Positions 7,102 through 14,916 of a stretch of DNA of 19,157 nucleotides are shown here, one piece after another (the stretch's first letter is position 1; each line of letters opens with the position of its first letter). The translations under genes were made by a program, and so were the position numbers. This stretch comes from Rhodospirillaceae bacterium (GTDB lineage: Bacteria; Pseudomonadota; Alphaproteobacteria; UBA8366; GCA-2717185), in contig JABJJH010000178.1 of the NCBI GenBank assembly GCA_018660965.1, positions 1 to 19,157 of the forward strand, read 5' to 3'. The notes under the pieces are model-generated. The model saw only the letters and a list, made by a program, of their open reading frames with translations, made no database searches and was not told where the DNA came from.

Positions 7102-9687
7102 ATGGCCGCTGATGGCGCCCCTAATCCAGATGCGTCCGGCGCCAATCTGATTGAAATTTTCGATCGCCAGGAAATTGATGATCAGCGCCAAGCCGGTGAT
7201 GCGCCGCGGTTAACGCCTCAGGCGCAAATCGTAGAGCGCACCGAACTCACCCATCCGAACATGCAGATGGGTAACACAATGGATGCCCCTTCCGACCAGA
7301 ACCGAGAAGACGGGGACGCGGATGTTTCAACGCCACTGGTCAAGGTTGCGAATAGTCTTAAGAGCTTTGAGATACAGATTTCACCCGAAACGGTGCGTGA
7401 AATACAATTAACCGGCACAAACGCATTTGTACCGGTACGTTTCGATTCCGTCATAGAATCCCGAACCGAAGGGGAAACCGGCGCCAAGCGTCCCATTCAA
7501 TTCAAAGGCGTTGCAGCTGATCCCGGCTCAAATGATCTCCCGGACATTGAAGCGCCGCTTTCGAACACGGACGGCGGCGCTGAGTTTTTCATTTTGGTAA
7601 CGCCGGAAACGGTTGCGGAGACCCTCGCGACCGTCACGGTTGATACGAGTGATGACGACGACGCTGTGACCCTCGTTTTCGAACCTTTGGACCTCGAGGC
7701 GGTGGCGCCAAGCCTGAGTACTCAAGCGGCGAATGGCTTGGAGGACAGCGCGATCAGCCTCGACATCGCCTCGACGTTAAACGACGCGGACGGGTCGGAA
7801 GTGCTGTCGATCACGGTCAGCGACATTCCCGATGGGGCGGTGTTATCGGCAGGAACGGTGAACAGCGATGGCAGCGTGACCCTGACGGCGGATCAGCTGG
7901 ACAGCTTGACGATAACGCCTGCGTCGAACAGCGACAGCGACTTCACATTGAACGTTACAGCGACGTCTACCGAAAGCGCGTCCGGCGCTGCTGCGACGAC
8001 CACGGCGACCTTGCCCGTGACCGTGACCGGTGTAGCCGACGCACCAAGCCTGAGTGCGCAAGCGGCGAGCGGTGCGGAAGACAGCGCGGTCGATCTGGAC
8101 ATCGCCGCAACGTTAAACGACGCGGACGGGTCCGAAGTCCTGTGGGTTACGGTGAGCGACATTCCCGACGGGGCAGTGTTATCGGCAGGTACGGTGAACA
8201 GCGATGGCAGCGTCACGCTGGATGCGGATGAACTGGACGGTTTGACAGTGACGCCTGCGTCGAACAGCGACAGTGACTTCACGTTGAGCGTTACCGCGAC
8301 CTCGTCAGAAGCAGGGAAAACGGTAATCTCCACCACGTCGCTACCCGTGACTGTGACGGGCGTGGCGGATGCGCCAAGCCTGACGGTTCAAGCCGCAAGC
8401 GGCGCGGAGGACAGCGCGATCAACCTCGACATCACCTCGAGCTTGAGCGATGCGGATGGATCGGAAGTGTTGTCGGTCACGGTGAGCGACATTCCCGATG
8501 GGGCCGTTCTTTCCGCTGGAACGGTCAATTCGGACGGCAGCGTGACGCTGACGGCGGACCAGTTGGACAGTTTGACAGTGACGCCCGCGTCGAACAGCGA
8601 CAGTGACTTCACGTTGAGCGTTACCGCGACGTCTACCGAAAGCGCATCCGGAGGCGCCGCGACGACATCCACCACGTCACTCCCCGTGACTGTGACGGGC
8701 GTGGCGGATACGCCGAGCCTGACGGTCCAATCCGCAAGCGGCGCGGAGGACAGCGCGATCAACCTCGACATCACCTCGAGCTTGAGCGATGCGGATGGGT
8801 CGGAAGTGCTGTCGGTCACGGTGAGCGACATTCCCGATGGGGCCGTTCTTTCCGCTGGAACGATCAATCCGGACGGCAGCGTGACGCTGACGGCGGACCA
8901 GTTGGACGGCCTGACAGTGGCGCCCGCATCAAACAGTGATAGCGACTTCACGTTGAGCGTTACCGCCACATCGACCGAATCCAACGGCGGTGATAGCGCC
9001 GTCGCCCAAGCGGATCTCCGTGTCGAAGTAACTTCGGTCGAAGACGACAGTGACGTCTCACTGACCGGTGGAAATGACGATGACATCCTAACTGGTGGCG
9101 ACGGTGACGATACGTTGTTGGGTGAAAAAGGCGATGACCAGCTTTTCGGTGGGGACGGCGCCGATACGCTTGACGGGGGAAAAGGGGACGACACCCTAAC
9201 TGGTGGCGATGGTGACGATACGCTGAGCGGCGGCAAAGACGACGATCAACTTTTCGGCGGGGACGGCGCTGATACGCTTGACGGCGGAAAAGGCGAGGAC
9301 ACCCTGACCGGTGGTGATGGTGACGATACGCTGAGCGGCGGCAAAGATGACGACCAGCTTTTTGGCGGCGCCGGTGACGACACGCTGGACGGGGGAAAAG
9401 GGGACGACACCCTGACCGGTGGTGATGGTGACGATCTTTTTGTGTTTGGCGCATCGACGGGTGACGACGTTGTGCATGGAGGCGATGGTTGGCTCGACAC
9501 GGTCCGACTGGAAGACAAGGACGGCGGCAGCCCGAGCGAGGATAGCTGGGACATCGATCTTGATAGCGGATCTATCGACGAACAAATGGACAATTATATT
9601 GCACTGTCCAATGACGCGGCGGGAACCATAACATTCGATGACGGTAGTCAATTGGTGTTCGATGGCGTTGAACGAATTGAATGGTGA
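7102..9687 (+). CDS. RTX repeat protein with four Ig-like/VCBS-type repeats, probable type I secretion substrate
   Basis: The 861-residue, acidic protein has no cysteine and no N-terminal signal peptide, as expected for type I substrates. Residues 1-200 are not recognised; they hold two loosely similar stretches (SPETVREIQL and TPETVAETLA). Residues 202-649 are four tandem ~110-residue repeats carrying EDSA..LDI, DADGSEVL and VTVSDIPDGAVLSAGT, similar to VCBS/cadherin-like modules of surface adhesins. Residues 654-779 are 14 consecutive calcium-binding nonapeptides of the GGxGxDxLx type. The last ~80 residues (from FVFGAS to GVERIEW) form the C-terminal cap and secretion signal region. AAGGA precedes the ATG. 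It is divergent from the two ABC genes and hlyD, its likely exporter. A secreted or cell-surface adhesin or matrix protein is the best guess; no enzymatic or toxin domain is visible. Confidence 0.92.
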   Translation: MAADGAPNPDASGANLIEIFDRQEIDDQRQAGDAPRLTPQAQIVERTELTHPNMQMGNTMDAPSDQNREDGDADVSTPLVKVANSLKSFEIQISPETVREIQLTGTNAFVPVRFDSVIESRTEGETGAKRPIQFKGVAADPGSNDLPDIEAPLSNTDGGAEFFILVTPETVAETLATVTVDTSDDDDAVTLVFEPLDLEAVAPSLSTQAANGLEDSAISLDIASTLNDADGSEVLSITVSDIPDGAVLSAGTVNSDGSVTLTADQLDSLTITPASNSDSDFTLNVTATSTESASGAAATTTATLPVTVTGVADAPSLSAQAASGAEDSAVDLDIAATLNDADGSEVLWVTVSDIPDGAVLSAGTVNSDGSVTLDADELDGLTVTPASNSDSDFTLSVTATSSEAGKTVISTTSLPVTVTGVADAPSLTVQAASGAEDSAINLDITSSLSDADGSEVLSVTVSDIPDGAVLSAGTVNSDGSVTLTADQLDSLTVTPASNSDSDFTLSVTATSTESASGGAATTSTTSLPVTVTGVADTPSLTVQSASGAEDSAINLDITSSLSDADGSEVLSVTVSDIPDGAVLSAGTINPDGSVTLTADQLDGLTVAPASNSDSDFTLSVTATSTESNGGDSAVAQADLRVEVTSVEDDSDVSLTGGNDDDILTGGDGDDTLLGEKGDDQLFGGDGADTLDGGKGDDTLTGGDGDDTLSGGKDDDQLFGGDGADTLDGGKGEDTLTGGDGDDTLSGGKDDDQLFGGAGDDTLDGGKGDDTLTGGDGDDLFVFGASTGDDVVHGGDGWLDTVRLEDKDGGSPSEDSWDIDLDSGSIDEQMDNYIALSNDAAGTITFDDGSQLVFDGVERIEW
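7705..9048 (+). repeat. Four tandem in-frame repeats of 330-339 bp
   Basis: Units start at 7705, 8041, 8371 and 8710, giving spacings of 336, 330 and 339 nt (112, 110 and 113 residues). Each unit contains the DADGSEVL and SDIPDGAVLSAGT blocks. Units 3 and 4 are almost identical in nucleotide sequence over their first ~180 nt, including third codon positions, which indicates recent duplication or gene conversion. Units 1 and 2 are more diverged. Confidence 0.9.
9061..9438 (+). repeat. RTX nonapeptide array (14 x 27 bp) with 108-bp higher-order repeat
   Basis: Fourteen uninterrupted nine-residue units start with LTGGNDDDI and end with LTGGDGDDL. From 9142 a four-unit block (LFGG..., LDGG..., LTGG..., LSGG...) recurs at 9250 and again, partly, at 9358, giving a 108-bp period. 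Calcium binding folds such arrays into a parallel beta-roll after export. The period makes the array a likely site for copy-number change. Confidence 0.93.
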
Positions 9688-9730
9688 CAACCATAATCGC
9701 GAGCAACTGCGAGCGCAGGAGTAACGAGCC

Positions 9731-11035
9731 ATGCTAAAATGGGTCTTTGGCGGCAATAAAAAGCCGAATTCCGGTCCCGCGCCGGACTATGAAAGCGCCA
9801 AGGAAATTTCAGCAAACGGCAATGACGGCGTACGGCGAGACCTTGCCGCCCAGGAAAATTTACAGCCGGAGTTTCTGTATTATTTCGCCACGGACAAAGC
9901 GCCCGTGGTGCGCCGCGCCGTCGCTAAAAACCCTGGAACGCCGTTGCAGGCCGATGTCATCCTCTCCAAAGACCCCGACGAAACGGTTCGGTGCGAATTG
10001 GCGCGCAAGGTTGGCGCATTGCTCCCGGATCTTACGGACGCACAGGGCGAGCGTGTCCGTGATATCGTTTTTGAAATTCTTGGAACGCTTGCCAAGGATC
10101 ACGTTCCGCGCGTTCGGGCCATCATCGCATCAGAAATAAAGCTGCTCGACAATGTTCCCCCCCGCATCGCAAAAATGCTCGCCGAAGATGTCGAGGCGCA
10201 GGTTGCAGCCCCAATTCTGCAATACTCACCGCTGCTGACGAAGGCGGATTTGCTCGAAATATTGAAGAAAGGCGTAAACACCGAAACGCTTGTCGCGGTC
10301 GCGCGGCGGCGCGACTTGGATGAAACGGTGACCGAGGCCATCGTGGACAAAGATGAAATACCGGCTATTGGCGCGTTGCTGGAAAACAAGTCGGCCTTGA
10401 TTAGCGACAATGCAATGGACAAAATTGTCGATAGGGCGGGCCCGCGCAAAGAATTACACACACCGTTGGTGCTGCGCGGTGGTCTATCTGCAGGGGTTAT
10501 CGGCCGCATTGCGAGTTTCGTCAGCGCCAGCCTGCTCGATCCGTTGATTAAACACAATGCGCTTGTCGATGCTGAAATGGCGACGCAGTTGCGCGAATCC
10601 GTCGCGAAGAGACTGCAAGAAACCGATCCTTTGGAAACAGGCTTGAAGACACAAACGCCTGCCGAGATTCCCGATTTCGGCAATGAAAAGGACCCGGAAT
10701 TTGTGCGCGCACAGCAGCTATTCGATCAAGGTCGATTAACGCCAGACGTTCTGCGCGACGCGTTGGGAAATGGCGACGCTGTGTTCCTGGGCTACGCGCT
10801 CAGCCTGTGCGCCGACATTCCGGCGAAAAGCATAAAAAAAGTTTTCGAGACCAAAAATGCAAAATCTGCGATGGCCATCGCGTGGCATTGTGAACTCGGC
10901 GTCGAATTCGCAATCGCGCTACAGCGCGATATATGGGAGGTCCCCGAAGATGATCTTTCGCAAGCCGATCCTGAAGGCGGATATCCAATGTCGGACGGCA
11001 GTCTCGAATGGGCGTACAGCCTTCTCAAGGCATAG
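9731..11035 (+). CDS. DUF2336-like helical-repeat protein
   Basis: The 434-residue product lacks a signal peptide and membrane helices, so it is probably cytoplasmic. Its first half has HEAT-like alpha repeats of the form VVRRAVAKNPGTPLQADVILSKDPDETVR. Its C-terminal part (from LTPDVLRDALGNGDAVFLGYALSLCADIP onward) follows the pattern of alphaproteobacterial DUF2336 proteins, whose function is not known. AGGAG lies 9 nt before the ATG. The gene starts 43 nt after the RTX stop on the same strand with no clear terminator between, so it may be co-transcribed with the RTX gene. A link to secretion or regulation is inferred from position only. The family call is from pattern memory and is moderate; a generic HEAT-repeat protein is the alternative. 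Confidence 0.7.
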   Translation: MLKWVFGGNKKPNSGPAPDYESAKEISANGNDGVRRDLAAQENLQPEFLYYFATDKAPVVRRAVAKNPGTPLQADVILSKDPDETVRCELARKVGALLPDLTDAQGERVRDIVFEILGTLAKDHVPRVRAIIASEIKLLDNVPPRIAKMLAEDVEAQVAAPILQYSPLLTKADLLEILKKGVNTETLVAVARRRDLDETVTEAIVDKDEIPAIGALLENKSALISDNAMDKIVDRAGPRKELHTPLVLRGGLSAGVIGRIASFVSASLLDPLIKHNALVDAEMATQLRESVAKRLQETDPLETGLKTQTPAEIPDFGNEKDPEFVRAQQLFDQGRLTPDVLRDALGNGDAVFLGYALSLCADIPAKSIKKVFETKNAKSAMAIAWHCELGVEFAIALQRDIWEVPEDDLSQADPEGGYPMSDGSLEWAYSLLKA

Positions 11036-11048
11036 CGGACACCGCAAT

Positions 11049-11062
11049 GGAGCCTTGTAAAA
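11049..11062 (+). repeat. Possible left terminal repeat of the right IS6 relic
   Basis: GGAGCCTTGTAAAA matches the reverse complement of the right end at 11494-11507 (GGAGCATTGTCAGA) at 11 of 14 positions. It starts 13 nt after the DUF2336-like stop. If real, it marks the element's left boundary, and most of the transposase 5' half is deleted between here and about 11138. Confidence 0.4.
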
Positions 11063-11137
11063 CCGCCATCTGGTCTTGGCCTGCCTACCCATCATAAATT
11101 TTTAAAACGTTCATTCCACCGGGGTTAAACGCCACCA

Positions 11138-11453
11138 ATCATTCGTCATCAAACGGCGGGATCGCAGGGCTGCATTGACGTTTCCGCGCAAAGCGATGAA
11201 ACGATACGATCACCCGGAAGTGGTCGTGACGGACCGCCTTCGGTCCTACCGGGCGGCGATGAAAGTCATCGGAATTACCGGGCGCCCGGAGACGGGTCCC
11301 TGGTTGAACAATAGGGCCGAAATTTCGCATCAGCCGTTCCGGCGAAAAAGAGCGAGCGATGGCGAAATTCAGGAACGCCATCTTCGCAGCCGCCAAAACT
11401 TCAAACATTACCGAGCCGCCGCGCTTGTGGAGTGGCGAGAACTTGCAGCTTGA
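11138..11453 (+). pseudogene. IS6-family transposase remnant (middle and C-terminal parts, internally deleted)
   Basis: The frame around 11175-11453 contains KAMKRYDHPEVVVTDRLRSYRAAM, here split as KAMKRYDHPEV and VTDRLRSYRAAM, including an Asp of the DDE core. It continues with GPWLNNRAEISHQPFRR and ends ERHLRSRQNFKHYRAAAL. These are characteristic IS6/IS26-family blocks. The frame extends upstream of the first ATG (RRDRRAALTF before PRKAMKRY), but the N-terminal helix-turn-helix part is missing. Between HQPFRR and ERHL the normal ~35-residue segment is lost. The next frame reads ERAMAKFR, so a deletion combined with a frame change removed the third catalytic region. It is non-functional. 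Same orientation as the relic near 1291-1500. Confidence 0.88.
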
Positions 11454-11493
11454 GACACAGGCTCTTGAATTTCGTTGAATCCCTGCCTTTTAA

Positions 11494-11507
11494 TCTGACA
11501 ATGCTCC
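11494..11507 (+). repeat. Probable right terminal inverted repeat of the right IS6 relic
   Basis: TCTGACAATGC begins 40 nt after the transposase stop, the same motif and the same distance as in the left relic. From 11508 to 11646 I see no gene. A short inverted repeat there (AGCAAT, 2 nt, ATTGCT, about 11612-11625) has no following T-run and is weak as a terminator. Confidence 0.6.
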
Positions 11508-11646
11508 GTTTTGCCTTCAACATGCTACATGTGGTTGGTGATGTCGCAGGTCGACCCAAACCGATCATTCGGACCTAATCAACCAGCAGCTATAGTGTCT
11601 AATTTTCCAAGAGCAATTTATTGCTTGCGCCTATCTGTGTGCGCAA

Positions 11647-12501
11647 CTACTCCACCAACTTGTGCAACTTTCGCATCGTCGGCAACAGTTTTCTCGCGTC
11701 ATCCTGGGCAAGGCGAAATAACGCTTCTACCTCGCTTTTCTGCGCCGTAAGAAGCAGTGTATCAAAGACTCTCTCTACGGCGGCAATTGCCTGAACGGCG
11801 GTGTTTCCCTCGACCGTTTGCCGCACGGCGTTACCCGGACCAAGCGACGCCGGTGAGAAAATAGTGTCAGCCAATGTGAGCATAATGTCCCGGTCTTCTC
11901 CAACGCTTGATCGCGCAATAATCATCAATTGATCGCGTAGGCTGCGCAAACAGATATCCCGGTCGTGTCGATATTGTTTTATATCCTCCTTTGATTTCAA
12001 CAGGCGCGCCAATTCCTCGTCCAACGCGCTCACCTTCCGTCGCCTGCGAGATTTCATCCGCTCCAATCGCAGGCGGACCATTTGATCAAAAATTACGCGA
12101 TGAAGTTGACCCGCTAGCGCGCGGATTCCGTGATCGTGTGTCCATGCCAACTCATTCGTCAAAAGTCGCAAAACACGGCGATTGTTGTGCAAGGCCAAAT
12201 TGATCGCCGTGACTGGGGTCAGGGAATAAATGCTGTCGACGATATCCTCGGGCAGCAGTTCGTCGTCCTCGTCAACCCAGACCCCATTAAGTCGGGTGCT
12301 GTTCGTATCTCCCGTGTCCGTCGGGCCGAATATATTTTGGCGCGCTTCCTGTTGCATGGAGTCAAGCTGACGAAATGTGGCGGCGGTTTCATGCTTCAAG
12401 AGACTGGTCATCGCATCGGCAAGTTGACGATACCGTTGTGCCGTACCGTCCATGAACGTTCGCGCGGCCGTGGCGAATTCTGGCAAGGTTTCATAGATCA
12501 T
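11647..12501 (-). CDS. Hypothetical helical protein
   Basis: I do not recognise this 284-residue product. It has no signal peptide or clear membrane helix and looks almost entirely alpha-helical. The N-terminal third is rich in A, T and Q (RQLADAMTSLLKHETAATF). An acidic linker follows (DEDDELLPEDIVDS). The centre holds a very basic patch (RLERMKSRRRRK) next to a charged helix (ALDEELARLLKSKEDIKQY). Codon use and the length of the open frame favour a real gene. On the minus strand TATAAT lies at 12518-12513, so transcription would begin only a few nt before the ATG. No Shine-Dalgarno is visible, so the mRNA may be leaderless or the true start may lie further in. It is divergent from nosR, but I see no evidence for a role in N2O reduction. 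Confidence 0.6.
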   Translation of the reverse strand: MIYETLPEFATAARTFMDGTAQRYRQLADAMTSLLKHETAATFRQLDSMQQEARQNIFGPTDTGDTNSTRLNGVWVDEDDELLPEDIVDSIYSLTPVTAINLALHNNRRVLRLLTNELAWTHDHGIRALAGQLHRVIFDQMVRLRLERMKSRRRRKVSALDEELARLLKSKEDIKQYRHDRDICLRSLRDQLMIIARSSVGEDRDIMLTLADTIFSPASLGPGNAVRQTVEGNTAVQAIAAVERVFDTLLLTAQKSEVEALFRLAQDDARKLLPTMRKLHKLVE

Positions 12502-12564
12502 CGCGGTATCAAATTATATACGCTTCCGTCGGGCGCAACATGGCGGCTAATTTTTAGAGAAACA

Positions 12565-12578
12565 TTGATATACGTCAT
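12565..12578 (+). promoter_or_regulatory. Candidate FNR/NnrR-type site upstream of nosR
   Basis: TTGAT-ATAC-GTCAT matches the FNR-family consensus TTGAT-N4-ATCAA fully in the first half and at 3 of 5 positions in the second. A TANNNT hexamer (TAGGTT, 12601-12606) sits where the -10 box would be if the site were centred at -41.5, the class II activator position. Denitrification genes are commonly controlled this way under low oxygen and nitric oxide. The weak second half-site makes this a candidate only. Confidence 0.4.
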
Positions 12579-12633
12579 CGGCAACAACCTCGAACTGCAA
12601 TAGGTTCGCGGCCTCTTTTAAAACCGGTGGTCG

Positions 12634-14859
12634 ATGCGTGAAATGAAGTTAGCGGCGCGGTATATTAAATTGAGGCTGCCGTACAGACGAGTCGTCCATC
12701 GTCTCACTGCCATCGGGGTGCTATTTTGCCTCGTGATGGGGGGGGCGATCCAGGCTAAAGGCCTCTCCGATTTCCGTTCGGACTTTGAACTTGGCAAGAT
12801 TATGCCTAGTGCGGACAGGCTTGGTCCCGTTGAAGGAACGCCTCCATCGACTATCGCCTATCGCGGCGCCAAGGAACTTGGCTACGTCTTCCTGAATTCC
12901 ACCGCCGCCAGCTCCATCGGTTATTCCGGAAAGCCGATACACATTGTCATCGGCGTCAACAAAAGCGGCGTGATCACCGGGGCGCGGATGGTGAAGCATT
13001 CGGAACCCATTGTCCTGGTCGGAATTCCAGTCAAAAAAATTCGTAACTTCATTGCTGGCTATGTTGGCTTGAACGTAATTGATTTCATTGAGACCAAGCG
13101 TCGGCGCCACGATGTCGACATCGTCTCCGGCGCCACCGTTACGGTGATGGTGATCGAAGACAGCATCATCCGTTCGGCCATCAAGGTTCTGCGTCAGAGG
13201 AAAGTCGCTGCATCCGTCGCGGCGACCGGTGCGCGGGAAGATGCTGTTCTACGTTCCTTGCCAGCTCAAGAGCGGGACTGGAAGACTTTGTTGGGTGATG
13301 GATCCGTGCGGCGCCTGACGTTGAATTTATCCGACGTCAACCAAGCTTTTGAAAAAATCAACGCTGCGGCGGCGGCGCGTCCGGAACGAGGTAAAACACA
13401 GGACGTATTTATCGATTTATACGCGGCGGTGGCAAGCATTCCGACGATCGGCAAGAGCTTGCTGGGCGCTCGCGAATATCGAAACCTAAAAAGCACGATA
13501 AAGCCCGGACAAACCGCCATACTTATCGCCGGGCGTGGCCGGTATTCGTTCAAGGGTTCGGGCTATGTTCGGGGCGGCATCTTCGACAGAATACAATTGA
13601 TCCAGGGCGATGTGTCGGTTCGCTTTCGCGATAAATTTCATAAACGGATCGGTGAATTCCTCGCTGTCGGTGCGCCGCATCTTCCCGAAATCGGCCTCTT
13701 TTATGTTCCACCCAACAGCGGTTTCGACCCAGCCCGACCTTGGCGTCTGCAATTGCTGGTGGCGCGCGCGATCGGGCCTATACAAAAGGCCTTCACGACC
13801 TTCGAACTGGCCTATCGGCCACCTAACGAGTTCATCAAAGTCCGGCGGATAACGGCGGAGAAATCAGCAGCGGCTGGCCTTCCGACTATCGCCGCGCCGA
13901 CGCTATCCGAGGAACAGCCGTTATGGCAGAGAATCTGGGAAGAAAAGATTCTCGATATAGCGATTCTGCTTTTGGCTTTGGCGGCGCTGACCGTCGTCTT
14001 CTTCTTTCAGGATTGGTTCGCGCGACGGCCCCGGCTGGTGTTGTGGGGGCGGCGCGCCTTCCTTGCGTTCACGGTGATATGGATCGGTTTCTACGCCAAT
14101 GCCCAGCTTTCAATCGTCAATGTTTTAGCCTTTGTTGGCGCCTTGTTGACGGGCTTTCGTTGGGATTTCTTCCTGATGGAACCGCTAATTTTCATTCTTT
14201 GGGGATCGGTGGCCGCCTCGCTGCTGTTCTGGGGACGCGGCGTTTATTGCGGTTGGCTATGCCCCTTCGGCGCACTGCAGGAATTGCTCAACACAGCGGC
14301 AAAATCTCTAAAAATCCCGCAGGTTGCGGTGCCCTGGGCGTTGCATGAGCGTTTGTGGCCAATCAAATATATCGTGTTTTTGGGAATCTTGGGCCTTTCG
14401 CTTTACTCCTTTGAACTGGCGGAAATGGCGGCGGAGATAGAGCCGTTCAAAACTGCCATCATCCTCAAATTCGTCCGCACCTGGCCTTTTGTCTTGTTCG
14501 CCGTGGGAATGCTAGGCGTCGGCCTGTTCATCGAAAGATTTTATTGCCGCTACCTGTGCCCCATGGGTGGAGCGCTGGGCATTCCGGGGCGTATGCGGAT
14601 GAACGAATGGTTGCGCCGTTACAGGGAGTGCGGCGCGCCCTGCCAGCGCTGTGCGCATGAATGCATGGTCCAGGCGATCCATCCTGACGGCCACATCAAT
14701 CCCAATGAATGCCTGCAATGCCTGCATTGTCAGGTCGTCTATTACGACGATCAAAATTGCCCCGTGATGATACAGCGGCGCCTAAAACGCGAACGACGTG
14801 TGGCGCTGAGATCGACGTCACTGAAATCTAAGTCGCCCCCGGTTGGAGGAAATGAATGA
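12634..14859 (+). CDS. nosR: NosR, membrane electron-transfer/regulatory protein for nitrous oxide reductase
   Basis: The 741-residue product matches NosR in length and domain order. An N-terminal export signal ends near AIQAKG. A periplasmic FMN-binding domain carries DIVSGATVT (S165-T168). A long periplasmic region follows, then several membrane helices from about residue 440. Two cytoplasmic Cx3CP motifs are present (C539/C543 and C638/C642). The C-terminus has a ferredoxin-like part with C666, C670, C673, C677 and C693, C696, C699, C709. NosR is needed for nosZ expression and whole-cell N2O reduction and is thought to pass quinol electrons toward NosZ. One oddity is that the fourth Cys of the first cluster is followed by Met (CMVQAI) instead of the usual Pro. 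The ribosome-binding site is weak (GGTGG close to the ATG); the ATG at 12643 is an alternative start. Confidence 0.95.
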   Translation: MREMKLAARYIKLRLPYRRVVHRLTAIGVLFCLVMGGAIQAKGLSDFRSDFELGKIMPSADRLGPVEGTPPSTIAYRGAKELGYVFLNSTAASSIGYSGKPIHIVIGVNKSGVITGARMVKHSEPIVLVGIPVKKIRNFIAGYVGLNVIDFIETKRRRHDVDIVSGATVTVMVIEDSIIRSAIKVLRQRKVAASVAATGAREDAVLRSLPAQERDWKTLLGDGSVRRLTLNLSDVNQAFEKINAAAAARPERGKTQDVFIDLYAAVASIPTIGKSLLGAREYRNLKSTIKPGQTAILIAGRGRYSFKGSGYVRGGIFDRIQLIQGDVSVRFRDKFHKRIGEFLAVGAPHLPEIGLFYVPPNSGFDPARPWRLQLLVARAIGPIQKAFTTFELAYRPPNEFIKVRRITAEKSAAAGLPTIAAPTLSEEQPLWQRIWEEKILDIAILLLALAALTVVFFFQDWFARRPRLVLWGRRAFLAFTVIWIGFYANAQLSIVNVLAFVGALLTGFRWDFFLMEPLIFILWGSVAASLLFWGRGVYCGWLCPFGALQELLNTAAKSLKIPQVAVPWALHERLWPIKYIVFLGILGLSLYSFELAEMAAEIEPFKTAIILKFVRTWPFVLFAVGMLGVGLFIERFYCRYLCPMGGALGIPGRMRMNEWLRRYRECGAPCQRCAHECMVQAIHPDGHINPNECLQCLHCQVVYYDDQNCPVMIQRRLKRERRVALRSTSLKSKSPPVGGNE

Positions 14860-14916
14860 TGGGGTCGAGACGAGTACCCAACCAACGAAACACCATTGAT
14901 GAATAGGAGTTTACAC

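Noticed and set aside
8388..9236. Long minus-strand frames (up to 282 codons) rich in S, P and V
   Set aside because: They are mirror images of the repeated plus-strand RTX gene; repetitive coding DNA keeps antisense frames open by chance.
9061..9438. Regular 27-bp and 108-bp repeats that could be mistaken for a CRISPR array or minisatellite
   Set aside because: The period is in frame and translates to consecutive calcium-binding nonapeptides; there are no unique spacers.
11605..11630. Short inverted repeat AGCAAT/ATTGCT as a terminator of the 11647-12501 gene
   Set aside because: The stem is AT-rich with a 2-nt loop and no T-run follows on the minus strand.
14896..14916. Upstream in-frame start for nosZ (TTG, or ATG at 14899)
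   Set aside because: AGGAG lies 7 nt before the ATG at 14917, while the upstream starts have no ribosome-binding site and would place extra residues before the Tat signal.
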